The notes under the pieces were generated by a model. It saw only the letters and a program-made list of their open reading frames with translations, was not told the DNA's origin and searched no databases. Source: Flavipsychrobacter sp. (lineage in GTDB: Bacteria > Bacteroidota > Bacteroidia > Chitinophagales > Chitinophagaceae). Taken from it: DNA of 64,000 bases. The translations under genes were made by a program, and so were the position numbers. The stretch is from positions 1 through 64,000 of the forward strand of contig JARLGY010000050.1 of assembly GCA_031292525.1 (NCBI GenBank), given 5' to 3'. Positions within the stretch are counted from its first letter, which is position 1, and each line of letters opens with the position of its first letter. Shown here piece after piece: positions 54,976-64,000 of this stretch.

Positions 54976-55500
54976 CTAAAACTGATATTTTGTTTTTACG
55001 AAGGAGCTCATACTTTCTACGTATTCCAGTCCTTTAGTAATGTGGCTTTTCCAAAGCGCATCAATAACCAGCATAACAAATTGTGTTTCTTCTTCTGCGT
55101 TTTTATAGTCGAGTTCAATAAAAGCATTTTTTAACAGAGCGTAGAGCGGTTTTAAAAAACGCTGATGCTGTTCTACTGAAAAAGGCATATCAACTAACCG
55201 GTATTGCAGACGCCAGAACATCGGTTCATCTGTTATCAATTTGAGCGGAAGTTCCAGGGCTGCATTTATCAGTTCATGTGCATTTCTTTCTGTGAGCGTG
55301 CCCCTGTTGTGCTCTACAATGCGCATATATCCTGTTTTGATAATATAGTCAAGTAGTTTGTCTTTATTCCCAAAATGTTTGAATATAAGAGATTCTGCCA
55401 CCTCAGCTTCCTTTGCTATCAGCTGGGATGACGTATTTTCAAAACCCCTTTCTGCAAAAAGGGTTAGTGCAACTGTTGCAATTCTCTGTTTTCGGTTCAT
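54976..55500 (-). CDS. TetR-family transcriptional regulator
   Basis: The 174-residue protein has an N-terminal TetR helix-turn-helix (RKQRIATVALTLFAERGFENTSSQLIAKEAEVAESLIFKHFGNKDKLLDYII) and an all-helical ligand/dimer domain. It lies between lacI and susC, divergent from susC, with a 238-bp gap. TetR regulators are uncommon in SusCD loci, so its role may be local or unrelated. No ligand can be inferred. Confidence 0.9.
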   Translation of the reverse strand: MNRKQRIATVALTLFAERGFENTSSQLIAKEAEVAESLIFKHFGNKDKLLDYIIKTGYMRIVEHNRGTLTERNAHELINAALELPLKLITDEPMFWRLQYRLVDMPFSVEQHQRFLKPLYALLKNAFIELDYKNAEEETQFVMLVIDALWKSHITKGLEYVESMSSFVKTKYQF

Positions 55501-55607
55501 GACAAATGCAAAGCTATTTTGTAAAAAGGTATTAAACTAATGCCTCAATAGGTTAAATATAATTTAAAAAAACTTTATTGGTATAATGTATAAAAGACTA
55601 TTTATCA

Positions 55608-55629
55608 CAAACGTTATCGGGAACGTTTG
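55608..55629. promoter_or_regulatory. LacI-type operator candidate upstream of susC
   Basis: 8-bp arms CAAACGTT and AACGTTTG flank ATCGGG, so the dyad is centred on CG, as is usual for LacI-family operators. It sits 110 bp before the susC ATG and 108 bp before the TetR start. The half CGTTCCCG recurs at 51964-51971 between the GH28 and acetylesterase genes, and a LacI gene is adjacent. Confidence 0.6.
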
Positions 55630-55738
55630 CATAATTATTTGTTATAAAACAATGCTTTTTGACTCAAAATCAAGCTAAACTTGTATTTGATTAGGGTGAG
55701 TGATTGCTCACTTTGCATAAAATTTTAACGTTTCCTTC

Positions 55739-58700
55739 ATGAAAAAATTGCTGCTTACGCTGTGTATGCTGTTTATTACGACATGCATTTTTGCACAAAC
55801 CAAGTTAATATCGGGGATGGTTACCGGGTCTGAGGGCGATACGCTTATAGGTGTTACCATACAGATAAAAGGTACAAAAGTAGGCACAGTGAGTGATGCT
55901 GACGGTTATTATAGCATTAATGTGCCCACTACGGGAGTTGTTGAGCTTTTATTTACATATACGGGCTACGGCGACCAAACTATAGCTGTCGGCGCCAGCA
56001 ATACCATTAATGTTAGGCTGAAATCGACCAACAAAACGTTGGATGAAATGGTAGTGATAGGGTATCAGACCGTACAACGCAGGGATCTTACCGGTTCTGT
56101 TTCGTCTGTTACATCAAAAGAGCTAAAAGATTTACCAGTTAACTCTGCAGGCGAGGCTCTGGAAGGACGGCTGGCTGGTGTAAATATTACAAGTAATGAA
56201 GGTGCGCCCGGATCGGACGTGACCATAAAAGTGCGCGGTGGTAATTCTATAACGCAAGACAACTCTCCACTTTATATCATAGACGGTATTGAGGTTGAGG
56301 ATGGGCTGAATGCCATTTCTCCACAAGACATAGCATCTGTTGACGTTTTGAAAGACGCCTCTGCAACCGCCATATATGGTTCTAGGGGTGCAAACGGTGT
56401 TGTTATTATTACAACTAAAAGAGGTAGCGATACTAAGGGTAAAGCAAAAATCTCTTACAATGGTTTTGTGGGTGTGCAAAAATTAGGTAAGGAGTTATCA
56501 GTTATGGATCCTTACGATTTTGTTAAATACTGGTATTCTCAGACAAGGAATGCTACAGATAGTCCTGGTTTTGCAAGGTTGTATGGGACTACATGGGATA
56601 CGCTTATAAATTATAAGAAGACCCCAACTCTTGATTGGCAGAATCAATTGTTTGGAAGAGATGCTGTAATGCAGACACATAATGTTGCCCTTACTGGTGG
56701 CAACTCTACTACTCAGTATAGCATCAGTCTTACGTCCAACAATCAGCAGGGTATTATGCTGTTGAGCGGCTACGACAGGGAATTAATGAACCTAAGCCTG
56801 GACCACCAGTTTAGCAAAAAATTGAAAATAAGTTTTAATACAAGGTACAATAGCACTGTTGTGAATGGGTCTGGAACTTCCAACCCCGGAAGTTCTGCCC
56901 TTAACTTTTTGCGCCAGACTGTGAGATACAGGCCATTTATCTATCCGGGACAAACTATTTACACTTACGATCCTGGATACAATAATGTTACAAATGATGG
57001 TAGCCTGGGGTTGGTGAATCCTATATTGCTGAATCAGGCACAGTACAAGAAAGCAACTTCAAGCATCTTTAATATCAGTGGTCACCTCGATTATAATTTT
57101 ACTGACCAGATCATGTTCCGCACCACAATAGGTGTAGACATCACCAATACGCAGACTAACATGTATAATGACTCACTCACTTCTGATGCCAAACTGAATG
57201 GCGGTGGTTTGGGTGAAGCGCTGATTATAAACGGGTCTAGAATGAACGTTAATAATTCGAATGTACTTACTTACACAAACGCTAAGAACACAACTTCTTT
57301 TGCAAAAAAGAATACTATAACAGTATTGGTGGGTGAAGAAACTTATTCTAACCATTATGTAACTAATGCGCAGGAAGCACGCGGTTTTGCTTATGGCATC
57401 AGTCCAAGCCAGGCATTTGCAAACATGAGCCTTGGCCAGCCAGCCCGCTTGCCTAGTAGCACACTAGGCTATTCTTCTATTGATACTACCGACCACATTG
57501 CATCGTTTTTCGGAAGATTAAATTATAGCTATGATCAAAAATACCTGGCTACAGTAAGTTTCCGTGCAGACGGATCATCAAAATTCCAGGGTAACAATCA
57601 ATATGGTTATTTCCCCTCAGCTGCACTGGCGTATCGTATCTCAAATGAAGCTTTTATGCAAAAGCTACGCCCGGTATTAAGTGACTTGAAAGTGAGGTTA
57701 AGCATAGGCCAGTCTGGTAACAACAGGATAGCTGATAATTTGTTCCTGACACAATATGGTGCTAACTCAGTATATTATTTACAGGGGCCATCTGGGTCAG
57801 CAACACCGGCATTTGTGTCAACTTACCTGGCCAATCCCAATCTGAAATGGGAGACTACTACCTCAAGAAACCTTGGTTTTGACGCGAGCTTCCTTGATGG
57901 CAGGCTAGGTTTTACGGCTGATTTCTACATTAATACTTCAGACAACTTGTTACTCCCTGTTCCTATATCGCCAACTGAAGGTTATACAACGCAATTGCAA
58001 AATATAGGAAGCACAAGGAACAGAGGAATGGAATACCAGGCCAATGCAACGGTGTTAAAAATTGGCGCCTTCAGATGGACCGCTAATTACAATATGTCGT
58101 TCAACAACAATGTTATTACTAGCTTGGGTGGTCCTAATTCATTCCTGGTATCTTCTGGCTGGGCACCTTCGTTTGCACCCGCAGATTATATAGCACAAGT
58201 AGGTCAGCAAGTAGGTACGATGTCTGGTTTGGTTTTTGATGGGTATTATAAAGTCAGTGATTTTGATTACAATCCTTCAACCAGGCAATATGTATTGAAA
58301 GCAGGCGTAGTTAATGATGCTGGCATTGTAGGTAGCCTGCCGCAGCCTGGCCAGATAAAGTATAAGGATATCAAAAAAGATGGTGTGATAGACCTTACCA
58401 ATGACCGCGCTATTATAGGGCATGCTAATCCGATCTTTTATGGTGGTCTGCACCAGCAATTCTCGTATAAGAGCTTCGACTTGTCTGTATTCATCAACTT
58501 CTCTTATGGCAACCAGGTATATAATGATAATAAACTTGAGTTTAGTAATGCCTATACAAAATATTCAAACCTGCTAGCCAGCCAGATAGGTGCGTGGAGT
58601 ACCATTGATTCTAAGACAGGTGCTGTATTGCAAACCAGCTCTACAGGTACACAATGGGCTACAGGTGTAGATCCTACCACGCTTGCTGCAGCAAATGCAC

Positions 58701-59014
58701 ATGCAACAGGGCCGATGCCACAAACCGGGAATGCGGCTTTCTATCCTTCATCGTACGCTGTTGAAGATGGTTCATTTATCAGGATTAACAATATCACTTT
58801 AGGGTATACATTACCTGCTGGTCTGTTGAGGAAAGTAAGAATACAAAACTTCAGGGTATATGCAACTGTGAACAACCTTGCGGTAATAACTGGCTATTCG
58901 GGCTACGATCCGGAAGCCAATACACGCCGTGGTACCCCTCTTACACCAGGTGTAGATTACTCAACCTATCCACGTTCACACACCTACTTGTTTGGTGTTA
59001 ACGCAGCTTTTTAA
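55739..59014 (+). CDS. SusC/RagA-family TonB-linked outer-membrane glycan importer
   Basis: The 1091-residue protein has a signal peptide (1-20, ITTCIFAQ). A carboxypeptidase-D regulatory-like N-terminal domain follows (about 24-100: ISGMVTGSEGDTLIGVTIQIKGT...). The plug domain is at about 110-230 (DEMVVIGYQTVQRRDLTGSVSSV, IRVRGG-type IKVRGGNSI, PLYIIDGIEVEDGL, ATAIYGSRGANGVVIITTK). The rest is a 22-strand barrel ending with aromatic F (YLFGVNAAF). SusC proteins import oligosaccharides with a SusD lid. The susD gene follows by 25 bp. Pectin-derived oligosaccharide is the likely cargo given the neighbours. Confidence 0.96.
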   Translation: MKKLLLTLCMLFITTCIFAQTKLISGMVTGSEGDTLIGVTIQIKGTKVGTVSDADGYYSINVPTTGVVELLFTYTGYGDQTIAVGASNTINVRLKSTNKTLDEMVVIGYQTVQRRDLTGSVSSVTSKELKDLPVNSAGEALEGRLAGVNITSNEGAPGSDVTIKVRGGNSITQDNSPLYIIDGIEVEDGLNAISPQDIASVDVLKDASATAIYGSRGANGVVIITTKRGSDTKGKAKISYNGFVGVQKLGKELSVMDPYDFVKYWYSQTRNATDSPGFARLYGTTWDTLINYKKTPTLDWQNQLFGRDAVMQTHNVALTGGNSTTQYSISLTSNNQQGIMLLSGYDRELMNLSLDHQFSKKLKISFNTRYNSTVVNGSGTSNPGSSALNFLRQTVRYRPFIYPGQTIYTYDPGYNNVTNDGSLGLVNPILLNQAQYKKATSSIFNISGHLDYNFTDQIMFRTTIGVDITNTQTNMYNDSLTSDAKLNGGGLGEALIINGSRMNVNNSNVLTYTNAKNTTSFAKKNTITVLVGEETYSNHYVTNAQEARGFAYGISPSQAFANMSLGQPARLPSSTLGYSSIDTTDHIASFFGRLNYSYDQKYLATVSFRADGSSKFQGNNQYGYFPSAALAYRISNEAFMQKLRPVLSDLKVRLSIGQSGNNRIADNLFLTQYGANSVYYLQGPSGSATPAFVSTYLANPNLKWETTTSRNLGFDASFLDGRLGFTADFYINTSDNLLLPVPISPTEGYTTQLQNIGSTRNRGMEYQANATVLKIGAFRWTANYNMSFNNNVITSLGGPNSFLVSSGWAPSFAPADYIAQVGQQVGTMSGLVFDGYYKVSDFDYNPSTRQYVLKAGVVNDAGIVGSLPQPGQIKYKDIKKDGVIDLTNDRAIIGHANPIFYGGLHQQFSYKSFDLSVFINFSYGNQVYNDNKLEFSNAYTKYSNLLASQIGAWSTIDSKTGAVLQTSSTGTQWATGVDPTTLAAANAHATGPMPQTGNAAFYPSSYAVEDGSFIRINNITLGYTLPAGLLRKVRIQNFRVYATVNNLAVITGYSGYDPEANTRRGTPLTPGVDYSTYPRSHTYLFGVNAAF

Positions 59015-59039
59015 ATTTATAAAGAAAAAATTGAAGTAT

Positions 59040-60806
59040 ATGTTGAAGAAATTGATTTTAAGCCTTAGCATAATTGCAATAATAATACCCGCGAACTCTT
59101 GTAAGAAATTCCTTAATGTAGAGCCTGTTTCTACCTTTGGACCAGATTATGTATTTGCTAACGTAACTAATGCCACAGAAGCAGTACTGGGAGTCTATGC
59201 AGCTCTTACCGGAGACAATGGCTATGGCATCAGGCTGAACATGTATTTTGCTTATGATGATGACAATATTGAAGGCCAGGCAGCTACACCGTATCCGGAT
59301 AATGATCGCCGTAGCATAGCGCACTATTCCACACAGGCTATCAATGCGCAGATAGATGCTCCTTTCAACCAGCTTTTCGCAGGTGCTGAGCGTGCCAACC
59401 AATGTATTTATTACATTCCTAAAATGGCACTATTTAACAGTACAACAGACCTTGTAGGAAGAGCCCAGGTACGCAGACTATACGGCGAGGCACTTACGTT
59501 ACGTGCCCAGTTTTACTTTGAGTTGATACGGAACTGGGGCGATATACCAGTACAGTACGCACCATCTTTCACACAAACCAACCTACTGCCTGCAAGAACA
59601 GACAGAGATGCCATATATGATCACCTATTGAGTGATCTGCTTTTAGCAGAGCAGGTTGTGCCATGGCGTACAGCGGCTGGTACTAGCGATTCCCGTATAA
59701 CATGCGGAGCTGTGAGGGCTTTGCGTGCACGTATAGCGCTATTCCGTGCCGGTTGGTCTTTAAGGCAGTCTGGTATAATGCAGCAAGGTAGTAACCCTAA
59801 AACGTATTACCAGATAGCTATGGATGAGTGTGATACTATAATAACATTACATTCGGCAGACCATAGCCTTAATCCTAACTATAAGAATGTGTTTCAAACA
59901 CTAGATGCCGGGCAGCCAGATGTAACTTATGGTGAAGTATTGTGGCAGGTAACTTTTGGTGGTGGTACAGGTACATCGGATAGCAAACTGGGTTACTATG
60001 ACGGGCCAACATATACCCCGGCTTCTTCTAAGGGTAATGCTGCGCTAACCATCCTGCCTAGTTATTTTTACCTTTTTGATTCTACGGATGCCAGAAGGGA
60101 TGTGACTATAGCGCCATACAATATTACTACAAGCACGCTTTCTATTGCTGCTACCACAGTATATAAGATGAATGAGGGTAAATTCAGGAGAGATTGGATA
60201 CCTAATTCAACACCAGGTACCGGACAGTATTTTGGAGCAAGCTGGCCTTTGATCCGGTATTCTGATGTATTACTAATGTATGCAGAAGCAGACAACGAAG
60301 TGAACGGTGCCCCAAGTGGTAAAGCAGTGACAGCACTCCAGATGGTAAGTGCAAGGGGGCATAACAATAACAATTCCCTCGCTGTAAATCCACCTACTAG
60401 TCATGATGGTTTCTTCCAGGCAATATTTACTGAAAGGTCTTTGGAGCTGGGTGGAGAAGGAATACGCAAGTATGATCTGATACGTTGGAATCTGCTGGCG
60501 AGCACATTTGCAGCCACAAAGCAAACGTTAAGTGATATGGCAAATCAAAGTGGTGTTTGGGCAAATTATCCTAGCCAAATGGGGTATGATGCTGCGAACT
60601 CCACCACTAAAACAGGAGTATTATGGACCAGCTCGTTTTATACATCTGGCACTCCTACAGGCACAACGGTTACATGGTTGTCGGGTGGTATTACCAACAG
60701 TATTCTTGCTGAATATGCTATTGACTTTAAAGCGAACCATAGTGAGCTGTTACCTATACCACAGGCTGCTAGAGATGCCAATCCTAACTTAACTCAAAAC
60801 CCTTAG
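59040..60806 (+). CDS. SusD/RagB-family glycan-binding lipoprotein
   Basis: The 588-residue protein has a lipoprotein signal ending PANSC with CKKFLNVEP following, the usual SusD start; ATG 59040 is preferred over a start at 58992 inside susC. SusD hallmarks are helical TPR-like repeats (VRRLYGEALTLRAQFYFELIRNWGDIPVQY), SDLLLAEQVVP and ALRARIALFRAGWS. The C-terminal part has WPLIRYSDVLLMYAEADNEVNG, TERSLELGGEGIRKYDLIRW and ELLPIPQAARDANPNLTQNP. It forms the lid of the SusC transporter. Confidence 0.96.
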   Translation: MLKKLILSLSIIAIIIPANSCKKFLNVEPVSTFGPDYVFANVTNATEAVLGVYAALTGDNGYGIRLNMYFAYDDDNIEGQAATPYPDNDRRSIAHYSTQAINAQIDAPFNQLFAGAERANQCIYYIPKMALFNSTTDLVGRAQVRRLYGEALTLRAQFYFELIRNWGDIPVQYAPSFTQTNLLPARTDRDAIYDHLLSDLLLAEQVVPWRTAAGTSDSRITCGAVRALRARIALFRAGWSLRQSGIMQQGSNPKTYYQIAMDECDTIITLHSADHSLNPNYKNVFQTLDAGQPDVTYGEVLWQVTFGGGTGTSDSKLGYYDGPTYTPASSKGNAALTILPSYFYLFDSTDARRDVTIAPYNITTSTLSIAATTVYKMNEGKFRRDWIPNSTPGTGQYFGASWPLIRYSDVLLMYAEADNEVNGAPSGKAVTALQMVSARGHNNNNSLAVNPPTSHDGFFQAIFTERSLELGGEGIRKYDLIRWNLLASTFAATKQTLSDMANQSGVWANYPSQMGYDAANSTTKTGVLWTSSFYTSGTPTGTTVTWLSGGITNSILAEYAIDFKANHSELLPIPQAARDANPNLTQNP

Positions 60807-60834
60807 TTGTTTCCCGATCAAGGTTATTGTAAAA

Positions 60835-62634
60835 ATGAAATACGGTCTTATGTTGAAACGCGCTTTATTAATATGTTTGGTTCTTGTGGGTGCATGGCAG
60901 GCGTGTTTTGCACAGTTGGTGTCTTTTCCTGGTGCTGAAGGGGCTGGTAGCTATACTACCGGTGGACGTGGTACACCTGCGGTGCCTACCACCGTGTTTT
61001 ATGTAACAAGCCTTGCAGACAATTCTAATTCTACTACCGGCACGCTGAGATGGGCCCTGAATCAAACGGCAACTTATCGTACCATTGTGTTTGCTGTTTC
61101 CGGAACCATCCATCTGAAGTCTGCACTAAGAATATCTAAAGCCAACACAACTATAGCAGGACAAACTGCGCCAGGTTGCGGTATCTGTATTGCCGATTAC
61201 CCTGTTAGTGTTACAGCCAACAATGTTATTGTTCGTTACATACGCTTCCGCATGGGCGATAAACATGAAAATCTGGGTATGGTAAACGGCAGCGGCAATG
61301 ATGATGCTTTTGATGGTACAGGTTATAAAAATATAATAATAGACCATTGCACCATGAGCTGGAGTGATGATGAAGCATGTACGTTTTACAGGGGCGACAG
61401 CACTACCTTGCAATGGAACCTGATCAGTGAGCCTCTTAATTACTCATATCATTTTGAAACCGGGGATGCAGATTATGAGCATCATGGTTTTGGTGGGATT
61501 TGGGGTGGAAAACATTTTACAGGCCATCATAATCTGCTTGCCGACTGTAAAGGCCGCGCAGCACGTTTTGATGGGTGCCGTAATTTGCAGAATGGCTCAC
61601 CCGCCACTGGTGTTACCGGCCTGGAAAATGCAGATTTTGTAAATAATGTTATCTACAACTGGGGCGACTATAATACCAACGGCGGGGAAGGTGGTAACTA
61701 CAATATACTTAACAATTATTACAAGTCTGGCCCATCTACGCTTGCTACAGGCACTAGTGGTATACCTGTTAAAAGCATGATAATACAGCCTTATAAGCAG
61801 ACTACAGCACCTGTATTGCCATATGGTAAATACTATATGACGGGAAACTATGTAGAAGGCTACCCAGCTGTTACTGCTGATAATTGGCGGGGCGCTGCAA
61901 TGAACGGAGGTTCACTTGCAGACACCGCATCAGCGAAAGTAAATGTTGCATTTACGGTTAACCCACCTGTTAACATGCAGTCGGCACAAGATGCTTACGA
62001 TTCTGTACTGCTGCACGTAGGCGCTACATTGCCACAGCGCGATACGCTTGATCAACGCATAATAAATGATGTGATCAACAATACTGGTAAACTTATTGAT
62101 GTACAAGGCGGTTTCCCCCATGGTACAGCTTATTCTGTTGATAGTATAGCATGGCCGTATTTGTGTTCTGCACCTGCGCCTGCAGATATGGATAAAGATG
62201 GTATGCCGGATTGGTGGGAGACGCTTAATGGTCTTGACTCCGCAAATGCAAGTGACAGGAATGGCTATGCCCCTAACGGTTATACCAACCTGGAAAATTA
62301 TCTGAATGGTATTTCTGATACGGCAGGAGGTGTTATTGATACATCGCATAACGATACTACCCATCATGTAGGGATCATTACTGTAAATACAGGCGGCAAT
62401 AACATCAAGGTGTTCCCTAACCCGGCATCGGGTAATGTACATGTGTCTATACTGCATAGTGGAGAAGCTATTGTTGTATTGCTGGATCTTACAGGTATAA
62501 AGAGATACGAGGTGACGTTGCCAGTTGGTACAAATGACGTTTTAATACCTACGGCAGCATTGTCGCCAGGGGTATATATTATAAAGTATAGTTCAGGGAC
62601 AGATATCGTGAATACGAAATTTATAAAACAATAG
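60835..62634 (+). CDS. Exported pectate lyase (PL1-like) with T9SS tail
   Basis: The 599-residue protein has a signal peptide (about 1-27, WQACFAQ). A parallel beta-helix starts with the characteristic FPGAEGAGSYTTGGRG, then TGTLRWALNQT, RTIVFAVSGTI, DHCTMSWSDDEACTFY, GGKHFTGHHNLLADCKGRAARFDGC and VNNVIYNWGDYNTNGGEGGNYNILNNYY. These match pectate-lyase-type enzymes of family PL1 relatives. A dockerin-like DMDKDGMPDWWETLNGL stretch links to a T9SS type A tail (IKVFPNPASGNVHVSIL, LSPGVYIIKYS, KFIKQ). It follows susD by 28 bp and is the secreted enzyme of the locus. Confidence 0.93.
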   Translation: MKYGLMLKRALLICLVLVGAWQACFAQLVSFPGAEGAGSYTTGGRGTPAVPTTVFYVTSLADNSNSTTGTLRWALNQTATYRTIVFAVSGTIHLKSALRISKANTTIAGQTAPGCGICIADYPVSVTANNVIVRYIRFRMGDKHENLGMVNGSGNDDAFDGTGYKNIIIDHCTMSWSDDEACTFYRGDSTTLQWNLISEPLNYSYHFETGDADYEHHGFGGIWGGKHFTGHHNLLADCKGRAARFDGCRNLQNGSPATGVTGLENADFVNNVIYNWGDYNTNGGEGGNYNILNNYYKSGPSTLATGTSGIPVKSMIIQPYKQTTAPVLPYGKYYMTGNYVEGYPAVTADNWRGAAMNGGSLADTASAKVNVAFTVNPPVNMQSAQDAYDSVLLHVGATLPQRDTLDQRIINDVINNTGKLIDVQGGFPHGTAYSVDSIAWPYLCSAPAPADMDKDGMPDWWETLNGLDSANASDRNGYAPNGYTNLENYLNGISDTAGGVIDTSHNDTTHHVGIITVNTGGNNIKVFPNPASGNVHVSILHSGEAIVVLLDLTGIKRYEVTLPVGTNDVLIPTAALSPGVYIIKYSSGTDIVNTKFIKQ

Positions 62635-62682
62635 TTTAAGATTTTCTAAAAAATCGTTTAATCAATTTTTAAATCTAAGTGT

Positions 62683-64000
62683 ATGAAATCCAAATTAAAT
62701 TCAAGATTATTTTTACTGGCTTTCGCCTTACCGGCATTGGCCCAAGCCCAGACGGCAAATGAATTCAGATCAGCCGTTGGTAGTGCAGCTCCAACAGCTA
62801 CCCCTGCATCTGGCAACTGGACTACCGCTGCTAACTGGCAGAAATATGATGCTACGGTTACCAACAGCTGGATAGCAGCTCCCGGAAATCCTGGAACTAC
62901 AGCTACAGCGCTTACTACTGTTCTCAATGGTAGTGCAATGACATTAAGTGCTAGCTCTGGCGCTAACACACTAATGGTAGAGAACGGGGGAAGCATTAAA
63001 TGGGGAAGTGGTACTGCAGCCCAGGGATTGCGCATATCTGGTACTACGCTAACCAATAATGGTTTGATTGGTGGCGCACCTGTTGACGACTCAATCAACC
63101 TTGAAGTATCTGGTAGTGGTTTGACATATACGCTTACTGGTAGTGGTACAACAATAGTTAACCGTTTAAGGGCATATTATGGCCTGGTTGGCACAACGAT
63201 TGTTCTGGATATGCCTGTAACCTTTACTAACCAAAGTGCGTCTTTAGGAAGTGCAGTAGGTCTTACGGGTTATTATTCAAGTTCAACTGGCAGTACTACA
63301 GGTGAGAATATCACCGTCACCATCAATCCTGGAAAGACTATTTCATTCGTTAACTATGCCACTTTGCACTACGCATCAAAGTATTATGCTAATGTGGGTG
63401 GTGCATACACTTACAATGTAAATGGTACTGCTAACATGTGGAACAGTAAGGGTACTACCTTCTTTTCTGCAAATGCAAATACATCTACCAGTGTAACTAC
63501 ACTAAATGTGTCTGGTTTACTGATAACGCCAGCTGTTTGGAGCAGCATAGACAGCTTAAGCCCTAGTCAAACAACACCAGGTACTGTGCATATGAATATC
63601 CTTGCCGGTGGTATGGTTGATGCTACGCAAACTGATTTTAAACTGGATGATAGTACAACTTTTGTTATGGCTGATGGTACAGCTATGATGAAAAGATTTG
63701 TAGGTCCACAGGATACTACTTATCCTATAAGCACTTCTTACAAAGGCAATAACACTGTAGTGCTTCATAATGCAGGCACTGCTGATACTTTTGCTGTTAG
63801 CTTGCAGAATTTCAATATTCCTGCTGTGACTTCAGATCTGACTACAGTTGTGAATCGTGAATGGAAAATAAAAGAAGCAGGTACTGGTGGCAAACTGGAT
63901 TCAGTTAAGCTGACATGGCTTGCTGCTGAAGCCGGTTCTGCAATAGGTGCAACACCAAGTGTGTATGTACGCCCTACTGCTGGCACCACTCAAATAGAGT
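62683..64000 (+). CDS. Secreted beta-rich protein, 3' end outside the window
   Basis: This ATG-initiated frame stays open for 439 codons to the window edge, so it is partial. It has a signal peptide (MKSKLNSRLFLLAFALPALAQAQ). A Thr/Ser/Gly/Asn-rich sequence of repeating beta turns follows (GSAMTLSASSGANTLMVENGGSIKWGSGTA, NPGKTISFVNYATLHYASKYYANVGGAYTYNVNGTANMW), typical of beta-helical surface or autotransporter-like proteins. It probably ends in a T9SS tail beyond the window (inference). It lies 48 bp after the pectate lyase on the same strand, so it may bind pectin or display enzymes. Function unknown. Confidence 0.8.
   Translation, partial: MKSKLNSRLFLLAFALPALAQAQTANEFRSAVGSAAPTATPASGNWTTAANWQKYDATVTNSWIAAPGNPGTTATALTTVLNGSAMTLSASSGANTLMVENGGSIKWGSGTAAQGLRISGTTLTNNGLIGGAPVDDSINLEVSGSGLTYTLTGSGTTIVNRLRAYYGLVGTTIVLDMPVTFTNQSASLGSAVGLTGYYSSSTGSTTGENITVTINPGKTISFVNYATLHYASKYYANVGGAYTYNVNGTANMWNSKGTTFFSANANTSTSVTTLNVSGLLITPAVWSSIDSLSPSQTTPGTVHMNILAGGMVDATQTDFKLDDSTTFVMADGTAMMKRFVGPQDTTYPISTSYKGNNTVVLHNAGTADTFAVSLQNFNIPAVTSDLTTVVNREWKIKEAGTGGKLDSVKLTWLAAEAGSAIGATPSVYVRPTAGTTQIE

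Noticed and set aside
62658-63098. Minus-strand frame at the right end
   Set aside because: It is antisense to the plus-strand secreted protein, which has a proper signal peptide and stays open to the edge.
1-64000. tRNA, rRNA, CRISPR arrays, prophage or transposase genes
   Set aside because: None was recognised on reading both strands. tRNAscan or CRISPR-finding software could confirm this.

Overview
The window looks like a chromosomal segment of a Bacteroidota bacterium, probably from the Chitinophagales/Sphingobacteriales side, although the exact genus cannot be read from it. The evidence is a SusC/SusD pair, four exported proteins with C-terminal Por/T9SS type A sorting domains, the long Bacteroidota form of IspG, many Sec and lipoprotein signals, and genes with AT-rich leaders that mostly lack Shine-Dalgarno sequences. 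No tRNA, rRNA, CRISPR array, transposase or phage gene was seen.

Layout: (1) 1-1153 is non-coding and holds two 220-bp direct repeats with perfect hairpins plus a decayed third copy. (2) 1154-4365 encodes two exported proteins, one with a poly-proline tract and a CXXCH motif, the other with a T9SS tail. (3) 4452-8136 (minus) holds sugar and polysaccharide genes: a DegT-type aminotransferase, a GT4 glycosyltransferase and a CDP-paratose-epimerase-like protein. (4) 8289-9459 encodes exported MsrA and MsrB. (5) 9613-13833 has an exported T9SS protein, an overlapping histidine kinase/response regulator pair and a small outer-membrane protein. (6) 13918-16358 has an O-antigen ligase-like protein and a Wzz-like protein, followed by prfA, a GT-C-like membrane protein and a small membrane protein. 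(7) 19355-21555 has a c-type cytochrome and a PQQ-type sugar dehydrogenase, with a small His-containing exported protein on the other strand.

(8) 21628-33313 is a molybdenum-cofactor island. It is preceded by a DUF4430 lipoprotein/DUF6580 membrane pair that may take up a cobalamin-like ligand. moaA-moeA-moaC-mobA-moeB run rightwards. fdhD-DUF7009-FdhF/YdeP-tauE-moaD-moaE run leftwards towards them. A TonB-domain protein sits between the two arms. The two Moco operons together supply most cofactor steps and the likely consumer enzyme. A near-perfect palindrome resembling a ModE site lies just upstream of moaA.

(9) 33358-49127 is mostly housekeeping and general genes: GNAT, aldo/keto reductase, AraC regulator, S41 protease, ispG, hydrolase, CBS protein, DUF3109, a hybrid TPR histidine kinase, a kelch lipoprotein, ahcY, dapA and accA.

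(10) 49218 to the right edge is a pectin/rhamnogalacturonan utilisation locus. It contains a GH28 polygalacturonase, a stand-alone TonB plug-domain protein, a rhamnogalacturonan acetylesterase, a second esterase, LacI and TetR regulators, SusC, SusD, a T9SS-exported pectate lyase and a secreted beta-rich protein cut by the window end. A LacI-style operator lies upstream of susC, and half of it recurs between the GH28 and acetylesterase genes.
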